Below, piece after piece: positions 35,426-47,029 of a stretch of DNA of 64,000 nucleotides. Origin of the DNA: Acheta domesticus (lineage: Eukaryota > Arthropoda > Insecta > Orthoptera > Gryllidae). Numbering within the stretch: position 1 is the stretch's first letter; each line of letters begins with the position of its first letter. The stretch spans positions 138,654,303 through 138,718,302 of the forward strand of contig JAHLJT010009436.1 in NCBI GenBank assembly GCA_031308135.1, in the 5' to 3' direction. A program made the translations under genes and the position numbers. Under the pieces are notes generated by a model. It did no database searches. It saw only the letters and a list, made by a program, of their open reading frames with translations, and had not been told where the DNA came from.

Positions 35426-36780
35426 GGTCAACTTGGTGATATTGTTGGGAGAAATAATTCATTCAAATTGTCAACAATTATAGTTGAGTTTAAGTACAGC
35501 GAGAGATGAAAAATTGGTGTTTGATCATTGAAAAAGCATTGCACCCGGAACGAACAGTTGCGGAAATATAAAAAGCAGCAACAATTCGATGGAACTTGAA
35601 AAATATTAATATAAAGGAACCGATAAAAATAGTGCAGACCAGTCCAACCTCCATCGAATTTTAAGCAATGCTAATGTGAAATAATAAGTAATTAGACTCT
35701 ATAAATTAAATATTTCTAAACCTTGTGCGAGGCCTATTTTCAAATTTTCAATAAACGTTCACCGTCTGAGACCGAGCATTGCCGCTGGCTCTGCAGCGAC
35801 TCTAACAGGGAGGACTTATTCTTCCAGTCCTGACACAGTTGTCGGGAGACCAGTTCGGCGCAAATAGTGTGTTTTCGTGTGAAGGTAATATTGTGAACCA
35901 CTAATATTTTTGTTTGCGACTTTTGTAGTTTACCTGACTGGAATATAATTTTCGCACCATAAACTAATTGGGCGAATAACAGATAGGCGGACATTATTTC
36001 GGCGCAAATAGTTTGCATAACGTTGTGTTTATACGAATGGTGAAATGCGATCAAAATGGCGGACATCACGGCAACTTCATGAAGAAGCTGTTGGCGGTTA
36101 TGCATCTCGTCAACAACTAGAAGGTATTTGAAACAATTCATAACGCGAGAAGATCGGCCTGGAAAATTCTGAATAGTTTCAATTGTAAGAAGATCAAGTA
36201 ATGTTTTTAGATCTAAGGTGTTTAATTAAATTATTTTCGGCCGAAAAGAAAGGTTTAAGGATCCAAAGAATAAATCAATCAAATATTCAAAGAGTAATCA
36301 AAAAAATATGGGAGTGATCAAAGAATTTAGATATTTTGATTAAGAAAAAGGTCTTTCAAAATTTATAATTTTGTTTCATGAGAATTCAGAACAATGAAGT
36401 GTCGCGAAAGTTCGTGCACAGTTTAACCAGAAATATGTATAATGAAGCAAATGTTTCAGAACCAGAAATTTAGCCACAGACGGCAGGTAAGTCCAGCTAC
36501 GTCGGTGTGACCGAGGCGGACAAATACTGTTGTACAAATATGTTGTGTGTTCCATGCAAAGGTGAATAAACAAAAGGGGGATGAATTGGGTCTCTCTATT
36601 TAAATCTACATTATACTTGTCACGTTATTACAACCATTCTCCCCGGGCAAGGGTGTTTCAAAGGGGCTCATGCGCGCGTCCTTATCTGTATAGAGGGAAT
36701 CGTGCTCCCACGCTCAAATAAACTTAAAGTGCGGAACAATTGTTAAGAAACAGTAGTAAATAAGAGGTTGCCCGCATTTT
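35426..36780. other. Stretch with a short direct repeat, possibly the 5' side of the gypsy copy
   Basis: TTCGGCGCAAATAGT occurs at about 35853 and 35999. An AATAAA signal lies near 35750. The minus frame 35740-36141 (133 codons) has no known motif. An LTR/leader relation to the gypsy pol that follows is possible but not shown. Confidence 0.35.
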
Positions 36781-38720
36781 GGCAGCCCAATTTGGGCCAG
36801 ATATATTAATAGTAAATAAAAAGGACAGGTAGAAAGAAAGGTTCCCCGCAATACCGATGATCAATTTTAGTGTTCTGCCTCCAGGTTACATAAACATACC
36901 TGCGGAAATAATACCTCTAAGAAGACAAAGAAGTTTTGATCGTAAACACACCCTTAGTCTATAAACAGTTTAACCATTTGCCATTTGGTGTCGCGTCTGC
37001 AGCCGCCATATTCCAGATGGGCTTAATAAAAAAGCAAATTGTCACGAGCAGATGGGTCTATCAACTATATTGATGATGTAGTGACGGGAAGAAACTTGTT
37101 GGAACGTATGACTAATTTAAGACGCTGGGCTGAGAGTAGACTTGAAAATATGTGATATTTTCAAAGAATAGTTTATTTTTGGGGCATAGGCAAGATGGAT
37201 CATGTAACGCAGCATCATGTGAAGGCGACAAAAATGTTACCCAGATAATTTGAATCAGCTTTAATAGGCAAAATTCATTACTATCATAAGTTTATAAAGA
37301 ATTATTCCTAGGTAACGGCGTCATTGAAAGCTCTCAAGAAGTAGGGGTCCAAATTCATATGGTCACAGGAGTGCGATCAGACCTTGCAGAAATTGAAATC
37401 GGCTGGAGTGAATGCTACCCAGTTGAATCACTTTATTCCAGGCAGAATCACCCATGGATTTATCGGATGGGAGCTATATCACAAAGAGACGAAAATAGTG
37501 TCGAGAGACCCATAATATTCGCTTCCAGATCTCTGAACAAATTCAGAGAAATTATTACCAGATTGAGAGGGAAGCATTGGCGATAAGTTTTGGAACAAAA
37601 TATTTATACGAAGTCAAATTTCAAATACTAACCGGCTGTAAGCCGTTAGTGCAGTTGTTCTATGTTACAAAAATTACCCAATGTACAATCAAGAAACTGC
37701 AGAGATGGGCATTATTTTGTCAGTCTACAATGACCAAATTATTTTTACGTCTGTAGCACGACACGCTAATGCAGATGTGCTTTCTAGATTTCCAGCAGGA
37801 CAAGATGTTGAGTTTGATCAGTCAGAATAAGAGTGCCAACAGCGAGATGAATACTGGGAAAGTTTACGTAACTTTCCACCTATTCTACAACGATAGCATC
37901 AGCCACTGACAAGGGTGAGGAATTTGGTAAGGTTAGGGATTACATTAGAAAAAGGTGTGCGGAGTTTTTGGGGTATGGTTAGCACCAAAGTATTGGCAAG
38001 AAGCCAATTGATTCTACGAGAGTATGAACTATGACATACAGGAGATAATTATGAAATGTGTCAGGTTATTCAGTGCGCACCTGGGAAGGATTTAGTATCC
38101 TGGCGGCGGTCCAGTGCGCCGTAGGAGCAAGTGCATGTTGACTATGAGGGTCCATTCTGCGAGAATGTATGGTTAATTGTGGTAGACGTCCTATATATTC
38201 TTTTTTTACTTCTGCACGGTCGACGGAATCAATCTTATGTGTGTCTCTCCGTACCATTCACAGTCTAATGAAGAGGTGGAGAGGTGAATCGCACCTTCAG
38301 GTCGACAAAGAGCAAGGTGAGGAGCGCAGGATTCTCAAGGCGCTTAAAGGCTTTGATTCGAGTGTTGGAGGCATACCGCATCCTGCCCAATAAGGATGAA
38401 CGGGGTCCAGCAGAACTTCTACATGGCAACCAGCCTAGAACGTTGCTCTCTTTGTTGAAGCCAGGCAATGAATACACCTCAGAAGGTACCCAGGTGTGGT
38501 GTAAGGTATGAAAAAAGGTTTATTGTTCTTCATTTAAGAAAAAACAGCGTGAATGCTAGGGTTAATTATGGAACACAAGGCTAGAAGCTATACGAGATTA
38601 TCCCAGAGTACAAGAGAGCAGTACGCTATCAGGGCCAATAGAGTCTCAGATATAATTTGGCGGAGGTGTATGTGCAAGAGTGTATATCAGACAACAAGCT
38701 GAGGAATAGATTTCCAAGCA
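36781..38720 (+). pseudogene. pol: Ty3/gypsy pol remnant (RT, RNase H, integrase)
   Basis: Broken frames give the gypsy order. ILIVNKKDR near 36807 is followed by LPFGVASAAAIF at 36978, YIDDVVTGRN at 37066 (active-site YIDD kept), and the RNase H region GSKFIWSQECDQTLQKLK near 37347 with HGFIGWELYHKE. The RH end is ARHANADVLSRFP near 37756. Integrase begins VHVDYEGPFCENVWLIVVD near 38130, but the segment that should carry the second Asp (SDNG-like) is missing. Sequence resumes at SPYHSQSNEEVER near 38247 and runs to GPAELLHGNQPRTLLSLLKPG near 38404-38466. Many stops and shifts break it; the copy is dead. A 3' LTR candidate lies downstream. Confidence 0.85.
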
Positions 38721-40084
38721 GCTGATTCAGTTGGACCAGTTCCAGAAAACGGAGCAGCTTCAGCTCAGCTACTCAGCGAGCAGCAAAGGAGCAAGCTACA
38801 GGAGCCGTTCAGTAGTGATCAGCGACATGGTGAGAAAAAAAACACTCCTCCCCAAGGAAAACAGGCCAAACGGTGCATTTTGCGCCCAATTTGATGTACT
38901 TGAGGGGAAGGGTGTACGTGTGTGGCAGAAGTTTGAGTTTGCCGCGTGCGCGCAGGAGCAGCGAGCACTTTTGGGACAGCCAGAATGGGCAAGTCAGCGC
39001 TGTGCACGGGACCGTAGCAGCGAGATCGAGGAGCGAGTCTCCACCACGGCGTCAGCGTCCGTATAATAGGATGACAGTCGCCACAGCTGCACAGTCGATC
39101 GGCTTTGGAGAGAACATGCCTTCGGTATAGGGACTTGGATACCGAATTTACGCGTCCGAGACTACTCTATTGGATTGTTGGTGATTGTGGTACGTCTCTA
39201 GGACTTCTGGTTTGTTGAAACTAAGATAAGAACTCGACATTATCTCCTGTTTTTCTGGCGATATTGGGAACGTTACGGTACGAGTTGGATCTTGGCAGTA
39301 TTGTGAAAGCAGTAAAACTGTTATTTATATTTGTTCGTGCATCTTATCCTGAATACTTCAATTTTAATCGCTGAACTTGTTTTGGAAAATGTGTAAAATG
39401 TTAGACTAAACTTCAATTTTTGACCTTACAAATAACGCTATCTTCGCTTCGTCAACAAAAATTGTCGGTTCTTTTCGCGACATCATGTTTTTCAATAAAA
39501 TCACTAAACTTCACATTAAAAAAACAGTGTCTTCAATCTGAACTCAAAACAATAACATCTTCGATCTAAAAAACTCGTTATCTTCGCTTTGGCAACACTA
39601 TCTTTATAATACAAGATTATCTTTGGAGTAAAACTTCACATTCGCACGCTCGCCCGCGCTGAAACGGAAACGTCAACAGAGTTCGATATATTACAACTCG
39701 AAAAACAAAACACTAAGATCAAGTACGATTATTTTGGTTCTCGGTAGAGATGGCCGAAATTGAAAGTTTATTGATTTTTCCGTCTACGTCAACTGGTATG
39801 GTAATTAGTCCCGTTTGTGTCGTGTCTAATTTATCTCGGGAGGTGGAGGTCTTCTTCACTTACTGAATTTTACGTCACCGATCTCCATGTCGGATTCAAG
39901 TATTTTTCCATCCAGGTATCTCCCCACACTGAGTCACGGCCCAACCAGGACAACCTCTGCTCAAAAACTTTGCCGTGAAGCATTCCCGTCAGCGAAGGGC
40001 ATTTTTTCTGTGTGCATTGATGCCCTCTACTAGACAGCTGTGTAAAATGGAGGAGCTGTGGTACTATGAGAGTAGTCTGGTTTG
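38721..40084 (+). other. Possible gypsy 3' LTR remnant, then flank of the foldback element
   Basis: GAGGGGAAGGG at 38901-38911 looks like a purine tract, and TGTACGTGTG following it could start an LTR (from ~38912). No partner LTR was found upstream. From ~39400 the DNA is AT-rich with a recurring TATCTTCGCTT motif. The minus frame 39870-40136 runs into the foldback end and is not recognised. Confidence 0.3.
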
Positions 40085-40093
40085 AAAAATCTA

Positions 40094-41835
40094 AGCCATC
40101 TAAAGCTAGCAGCGCCCAGAAACCAATCTCAACCAAACTATATCCAAAATTTTAGGCTAATTTTAGGCTAATTAAATGCTCTATTCCCGAATTTTAGGCT
40201 CCTCTGGATTTCCGAAAATCGTGGGCGCTGCTAGCTTTAGTCTAAAGCTAGCAGCGCCCACCCAGAATCTATCTCAAAATCAATTGTAAAATCTGAAACC
40301 CATCCCAAAATTTAAGAATAATTTTAGGCTCTTGGAAAAAAATTATCCCCGCCTTCAAATTCCAAAATTCAGGGCTGTACAAAGCGAAACAATTAACATT
40401 GGTTCTTATGGGCGAATAAACATCAAAATCAAAAAACCTTAGGAAAAATCTGAAACCCCTCCCAAAAGTTAAGAATAATTTTAGGCTCTTGGAAAAAAAT
40501 CATCCCAGCCTTCAAATTCCAAAAATCAGGGCTGTACAAAGCGAAACAATTAACATTGGTTCTTACGGGTGAAATAACACCAAAATCAAAAAACCTTAGG
40601 AAAAATCTGAAACCCCTCCCAAAAGTTAAGAATAATTTTAGGCTCTTGGAAAAAAATCAACCCCGCCTTCAAATTCCAAAAATCAGGGCTGTACAAAGCG
40701 GAACAATTAACATTGGTTCTTATGGGTGAAATAACACCAAAATCAAAAAACCGTAGGAAAAATCTGAAACCCCTCCCAAAAGTTAAGAATAATTTTAGGC
40801 TCTTGGAAAAAAATCATCCCAGCCTTCAAATTCTAAAAATCAGGGCTGTACAAAGCGAAACAATTAACATTGGTTCTTACGGGTGAAATAACACCAAAAT
40901 CAAAAAACCTTAGGAAAAATCTGAAACCCCTCCCAAAAGTTAAGAATAATTTTAGGCTCTTGGAAAAAAATCAACCCCGCCTTCAAATTTCAAAAATCAG
41001 GGCTGTACAAAGCGAAACAATTAACATTGGTTCTTACGGGTGAAATAACACCAAAACCAAAAAACCTTAGGAAAAATCTGAAACCCCTCCCAAAAGTTAA
41101 GAATAATTTTAGGCTCTTGGAAAAAAATCATCCCCGCCTTCAAATTCCAAAAATCAGGGCTGTACAAAGCGAAACAATTAACATTGGTTCTTACGGGTGA
41201 AATAACACCAAAATCAAAAAAGCTTAGGAAAAATCTGAAACCCCTCCCAAAAGTTAAGAATAATTTTAGGCTCTTGGAAAAAAATCATCCCAGCCTTCAA
41301 ATTCCATAAATCAGGGCTGTACAAAGCGAAACAATTAACATTGGTTCTTACGGGTGAAATAACACCAAAACCAAAAAACCTTAGGAAAAATCTGAAACCC
41401 CTCCCAAAAGTTAAGAATAATTTTAGGCTCTTGGAAAAAAATCATCCCAGCCTTCAAATTCCAAAAATCAGGGCTGTACAAAGCGAAACAATTAACATTG
41501 GTTCTTACGGGTGAAATAACACCAAAATCAAAAAACCTTAGGAAAAATCTGAAACCCCTCCCAAAAGTTAAGAATAATTTTAGGCTCTTGGAAAAAAATC
41601 ATCCCAGCCTTCAAATTCCAAAAATCAGGGCTGTACAAAGCGAAACAATTAACATTGGTTCTTACGGCTGAAATAACACCAAAATCAAAAAACCTTAGGA
41701 AAAATCTGAAATCTCTCCCAAAAGTTAAGAATAATTTTAGTCTCTTTGAAAAAAATCGTCCCCGCCTTGAAATTCCAAAAATCAGGGCTGTACAAAGGGA
41801 AACAATTAACATTGGTTCTTACTGGTGAATAGGGT
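40094..41835 (+). repeat. Left arm of the foldback element: 157-bp tandem units
   Basis: After a ~170-bp terminal segment come ten landmarks GGTTCTTA at 40401, 40558, 40715, 40872, 41029, 41186, 41343, 41500, 41657 and 41814, each exactly 157 bp apart. Unit landmarks are CCCCTCCCAAAAGTTAAG, TTTTAGGCTCTTGGAAAAA and CAGGGCTGTACAAAGCG. Units differ by few substitutions and no indels between landmarks; the first unit is more diverged. 157 is not a multiple of three, so no conserved frame runs through the array. Confidence 0.97.
40221..40261. repeat. Perfect palindrome of the terminal sequence, left arm
   Basis: GTGGGCGCTGCTAGCTTTAG, one base T, then its exact complement (20-bp arms). The same sequence forms the outer end of the element at 40100, so the palindrome looks like two element ends joined head to head. 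Confidence 0.95.
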
Positions 41836-44650
41836 ATGTTGTATTCCTAACGGGAATTTTCCATTTTTTGGGTAGGAAAAAGAGAAGGCCAGAATTTTTT
41901 GTGGGTTTTAATAGAATTCTCTATAATGTGTGGAATATGAAGTTCAATTTTCAGAAGCTAAGTCGTTGTAGTTCAGGTGTTATAAGAACTCAAATATGGA
42001 ATATCGAAAAAAAAGTGGGTGTGTTTCGATTAATATTCTATTTTTTTCAGTCAGAACGGTACTAGCCCAAAATTATTTGAGATTGGCATATTGATATGTA
42101 ATGTATGAGCAATTGCTAATAAATTCCCCATTTGAATTAGTAAAGTAGTTCAGAGATTATTTTGTGAGAAATGAAAAATTAATCGAAAGGCATGTTGTAG
42201 TTCTCACGAGAATTTCCCATTTTTGGAAAAGAAAGAGAGAAGCCCAAAATTATTTGTGGGTATAATACTATTCCCTATATTGTGTGGAATATGACGTTCA
42301 ATTTTCGGAAACTAAGTCGTTGTAGTTCAGGTGTTATAAGAACTCAAATATTGAATATCGAAAAAAGTGGGTGTGTTTTGATTAATGTTCTATTTTTTCA
42401 GTCAGAACGGTGCTAGCCCAAAATTATTTGAGGTTAGCATATTAATAGGTAATAAATGGGCAATTGCTAAGAAATTTCTCATTTGAATTAGTAAAGTATT
42501 TCAGAGATTATTTTGTGAGGAATGAAAAATTAATCGAAAGGTATGTTGTAGTTCTCACGAGAAGATTCCATTTTTTGGAAATGAAAGAGAGAAGCCCAAA
42601 ATTATTTGTGAGTATAACCATATTTCTTATTATGTGTTGTATGGCACGCGCCTTTCCAAGGACCCAAATCCTTGTAGTTCAGGTTTTATAACAACGGAAA
42701 TATTAAATGTTGGAAAAGAATTAGGAAAGTTTTTAGTAATATTAATTTTTTCCAATAAGAACGGCTCTAGCCCAAAATTATTTGAAATTGTGATATTAAT
42801 AGGTAATGTATGAGCAATCGTTAATAAATTTCTCATTTAAATTAGTAAAGTATTTCAGCAATTTTTTGTGAGGAATGAAAAATTAGTAAAAAGGTATATT
42901 CTAGTTCTCACGAGAATTTTTCCATTTTTTTGGAAAAGAAAGAGAGAAGCCAAAATCATTTGTTAGTATATCTGTATTCCGTATCATGTGTTGTATATGG
43001 CCTTCAATTTCCAGGAGCCAAATCGTTGTAATTCAGGTGTTATAAGAACGCAAATGTTGAATATCGAAAAAAATTGGGTGTGTTTTGATGAATATTCCAA
43101 ATTTTTCCAATAAGAACGGTGCTAGCCCAAAATTATTTGAGATTGGCATCTTGATAGGTAATGCATGAACAATTGTGAATCAGTTCCTCATTTGAATTAT
43201 TAAAGTATTTCAGAAATAATTTTGTGAGGAATGAAAAATTATTTAAAGGTTATACTGTATTTCTCACGAGAATTTTCCACTTTTTGGAAAAGAAAGAGAA
43301 GCCCAAAATTATTTGTGGGTATAATCGTATTCCTTAATATGTATTGTATGTCACACTCCAATGCCATGAGCCATATCCTAGTACTTCCGGTTTTATAAGA
43401 ACGGAAATGTCGAATATCGAAAAAAAAATATGGACTGGTTTTGACTAATATCCCTTTTTTGATACGAACTAATATAGCCCAAAATTATTTGAGATTTGAA
43501 TATTGTTAGCTAATTTATGTGCAATTGTTAATAAATTCTTTATTTGAATTGGTACAGAATTTTGGGGTTTACTTTTTCAGAAGTGGAAACGTGGTGAAAT
43601 GTATATTGTAGTTCTCACGGGAATTTTTCTTTTCTTGGAGAAGAAACCGCGAAGTTCAAAATGATTCATGAGTATAGCCGTATTCTCTATCATGTGTTGT
43701 ATATGGAACTTTATTGCCAGGAACGAAATCCTTGTAGTTCAGGTTTTATAAGATCGCAAATATTGGATAGCAAAAACAAAAGTTATTCTATTGATTATTA
43801 TTCCTTTATTTTTCAATAAGAACGTTTCTAGCCCGAAATTATTTGAGATTAGCAAATTGAGAAGCAATGTATGTGCAAATGTAAATAAATTCTCTTTTTG
43901 AATTAGTAAAGTATTTTGGAGTTTATTTTGTGAGGAATGAGAAATTGGTCAAGAAGTATATTGTAGATTTCACGAGAATTTTCCATTTTTTGGTAAACAA
44001 AGAGAGGAGCCTAAAATTTTTTCTGAGTACAGCCGTAATCCTTATCATGTATTTGAAAATGACATTATCAAACGCGAAATACCTGTAGTTAAGGTAACAC
44101 AAATATTGAATATCGGAAAAAAGTTGGGACTGTTTTGATTAATATTCCTTTCATTTTCAATAAGAACGAATCTAGTCCAAAATTATTTGAAGTTGACATA
44201 TTGATGGCCAATGTATGAGCAATTCTAAATAAATTCCTCTTCTGAATTAGTACAGTATTTTGGAGTTTATTTAGTGATAAACCAAAATATGATCAAAATT
44301 TATATAATAGTTTTTACACTAATTTTCCAATCTTTTTAAAACAAAGTGAGTAGTCCAAAATTATTAGAGAGTACAGCCGTATTCCCTATTATGTGTTGTA
44401 TATGACATTAAATTGCCCGGAACGAAATCCTTGTAGTTTAGGTTTTATAACAACATAAATATTGAATTTTGCAGGAAAATAGGGTGTTTTGATTAATATT
44501 CAATTCTTTTCAAAAAGAATGCATCTACCCCAAAATGATATGCGTGTCGCGATTTTTTGCCATAATGTGCATGTTATTTGTAGAACATTGAATTGATTGA
44601 AGCGAAAAACCTGTAGTTTAGTTTTGAAAAAAACCAACAAATATTTGAGA
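41836..44650 (+). repeat. ~352-bp tandem array inside the foldback element
   Basis: The landmark TTGTAGTTCAGGT (and variants) recurs at about 41966, 42320, 42672, 43026, 43378, 43732, 44083 and 44431, spacing 348-354 bp. Other unit marks are TTCTCACGAGAATTTTCC and TAGCCCAAAATTATTTGAG. Divergence grows from left to right. Non-coding. Confidence 0.93.
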
Positions 44651-47029
44651 TCGGTAAGTATTTCGGACAGTTTTTTTTACTTTGCTTTTCTTTTTCATGA
44701 AAAACATGGCAATGCCCAAATTATTTCAAGATCGCATCTCATTTGTTGGTATGTGTTCAATTGTTAGTAAATTCCATATTTACATTTGTTAGTTAAGTTT
44801 GTTTTCTTTTTTTTTTTTTTTTGACGAATGAAAGATTGAGAAAAAATGTAGTTTGCCTTTTATACTAGGCATTATTCTTTTCCCATTTTTGGATTTCTCT
44901 ATTATTGATTGTGATTTTAGAATTGTAGATGTATAGTTAAATAACTATTTTATCTTTTAATTCGTCGCTGCTTTTTGGAGAGAATTTTTCTTGTATGAAA
45001 TATTTAATAAGTCCATATTGGATATTTACATAGGAATGAATTAAAGTAATTATTTCAAGGCTTGATATTGATCCTGTCCGAATAAATGGTAAAACTCTCA
45101 ACAAATACATTTTTTTTCTTTTTTAATGTTGGAAATACACGTGTACGGTATAATTCTCCCAGAATATATGTGAAGTTTCTCCGGATTTCCTAGTTTTGAG
45201 ATAGTGAGATTCTAGCTTCTCCATCCTCGTTTTTGCTAAGTTGATTTCGGGGTGTTTTTTGATGACACTAAAGAACCCAAAATTATGGCCCAAGATTTTT
45301 TGAGTTGAGTTGCTATTGGGATGGTTTTAAATATTTGTTATTGTACGTAGGGGTGAGTTTCGAAATTTTGAAAAGGAACAAAAATTTCGCACGTTTACGA
45401 CCACACAAATATTTTCGAATTTTCAGTACGGGTGGGTGTTCAATTAACAACCCACAATTTTTAACCTTAATTTCGGAGATTGTAGGGTACCAAAATAATG
45501 TTTCTGGTGTCACTGAAGAGCCCAAAAATATCCCGAACTTATGGTGGGAGAAATTTTGAAATTTGAGAATTAGGAGTGGTTTTGATTTTTTGTTTCCGTA
45601 TTTAGGGGTGTGTTTCGAAATTTTGAAAAGTGGCCCCCAGAAGCCCAAAATTCACTTGTTTTGACCGTGCAAAAAAAATTGAATTTTAAGTAAGTGGGGG
45701 TGCTAGCTTTACCGGCCAAAATTTGAAATCGGAATTTCAAGGTGTTGGGAGGTAGCCCAAAATTTTTAGAAGGGGGCTGAAATTAGCCCAAAATTATGGC
45801 GCAAGCATTTTTGAGTTTTGAGAAAGTGGTATTTACCGACGTAGTGGCGCCTGCTATTACAAGCACACCGTCCAGACCTGGTCCCTGCCGAATACCGCCG
45901 TGTGTGTAAATAAATAAAACTGTGCCCGGCGGGGGCCGCCTCAGCCGCGGGCATCGTCTGGCGTAGGCCAATCCGCACCTAAAAACTCCCGCGCCACCAC
46001 CCGGAGCCCCTCGATGCCCCTACACCCTGTCAAAGAAGATGGTGCAGTGATGGAGCAGTTAAAATGTAAATAGTGTAAATAGTAACCAGTGCACAACAAG
46101 GACGTGACAGTGACACCTGTGCTTAGTGTCAGGTCATTTCAGGATAAGAGAATTTCGAAGATAAAAGCAATAAGGACGCGACAAAGTCGCTTATGAAGTA
46201 ATTGTAATTAGATGTAGGTTGTTGAAGTAATGATAGTGTAAATAAAACAAAACAGGTGCGTCAGTTACAGAAGAGAGGAAAATCCTCAGACTATTATAAA
46301 TAACGCAAGAGAGGTCAAAGCAATCTTGAACTCTCCAACCATCCAATATATACATGCTATGTAGTGCAAAACTACCACCATGTATAAAAATTGTTCTGTC
46401 GACAATAAACCCTACTTAAATACAGAGTAATATACGTAGTATAGGGAAAGTTATATAATGCTGCGGGGAAAATGGCGAATTTTCGCCAGCAAAAAAAAAA
46501 ATTAGTTGTCTGTTCGTGATGACGAAAAACTGGATAAATTCAGTTGCTAAATTAAGAAAAAAAAATCCCTTAACACGTGGTGTAGCCAGAACCCGTTTTT
46601 TGTTGGTCCTTGATTCCCAAAAACCAACTGAAAGGAAAACGTCCATCCGTCCGTCCGTCAACACTGCTAGCACCTAAACCGTACGTACGATTTCTGCCAA
46701 AATGGATATTCCCCGCACGATCTGGTTTGAGTGAAAGCTTTGAGATTTGGAAAAAGATTCTATAAAATTTTGGGGTACTTTACATGAAGCTCCCCGGATG
46801 TTTTTAAACTTTTCTCAAAAACTGCTCCAAATTTTTCTTTAAATTTCTTGTAAGAACAGAGTAAAATGCACATATTATGGTGACATAGGTACGATGTTCA
46901 CGGTAAATTCTAAATTTTCGAAAATTGCAAAATTTTGAATTTTATTCAACGTCTTCCTCCAACTACAAAATTGCAGATGGAGATTTTTCCTTCAAATGTA
47001 CTTTTTTCTTCATAGTGAGTTCTTTCATA
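44651..47029. other. Remaining interior of the foldback element
   Basis: AT-rich DNA with weaker repeats around CCCAAAATTATGG (45270, 45787) and TTTCGAAATTTTGAAAAG (45358, 45614). A GC-rich island at 45835-46040 contrasts strongly with this and may be captured DNA. 46690-46765 resembles 59205-59275. No transposase motif seen in any frame. Confidence 0.6.
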
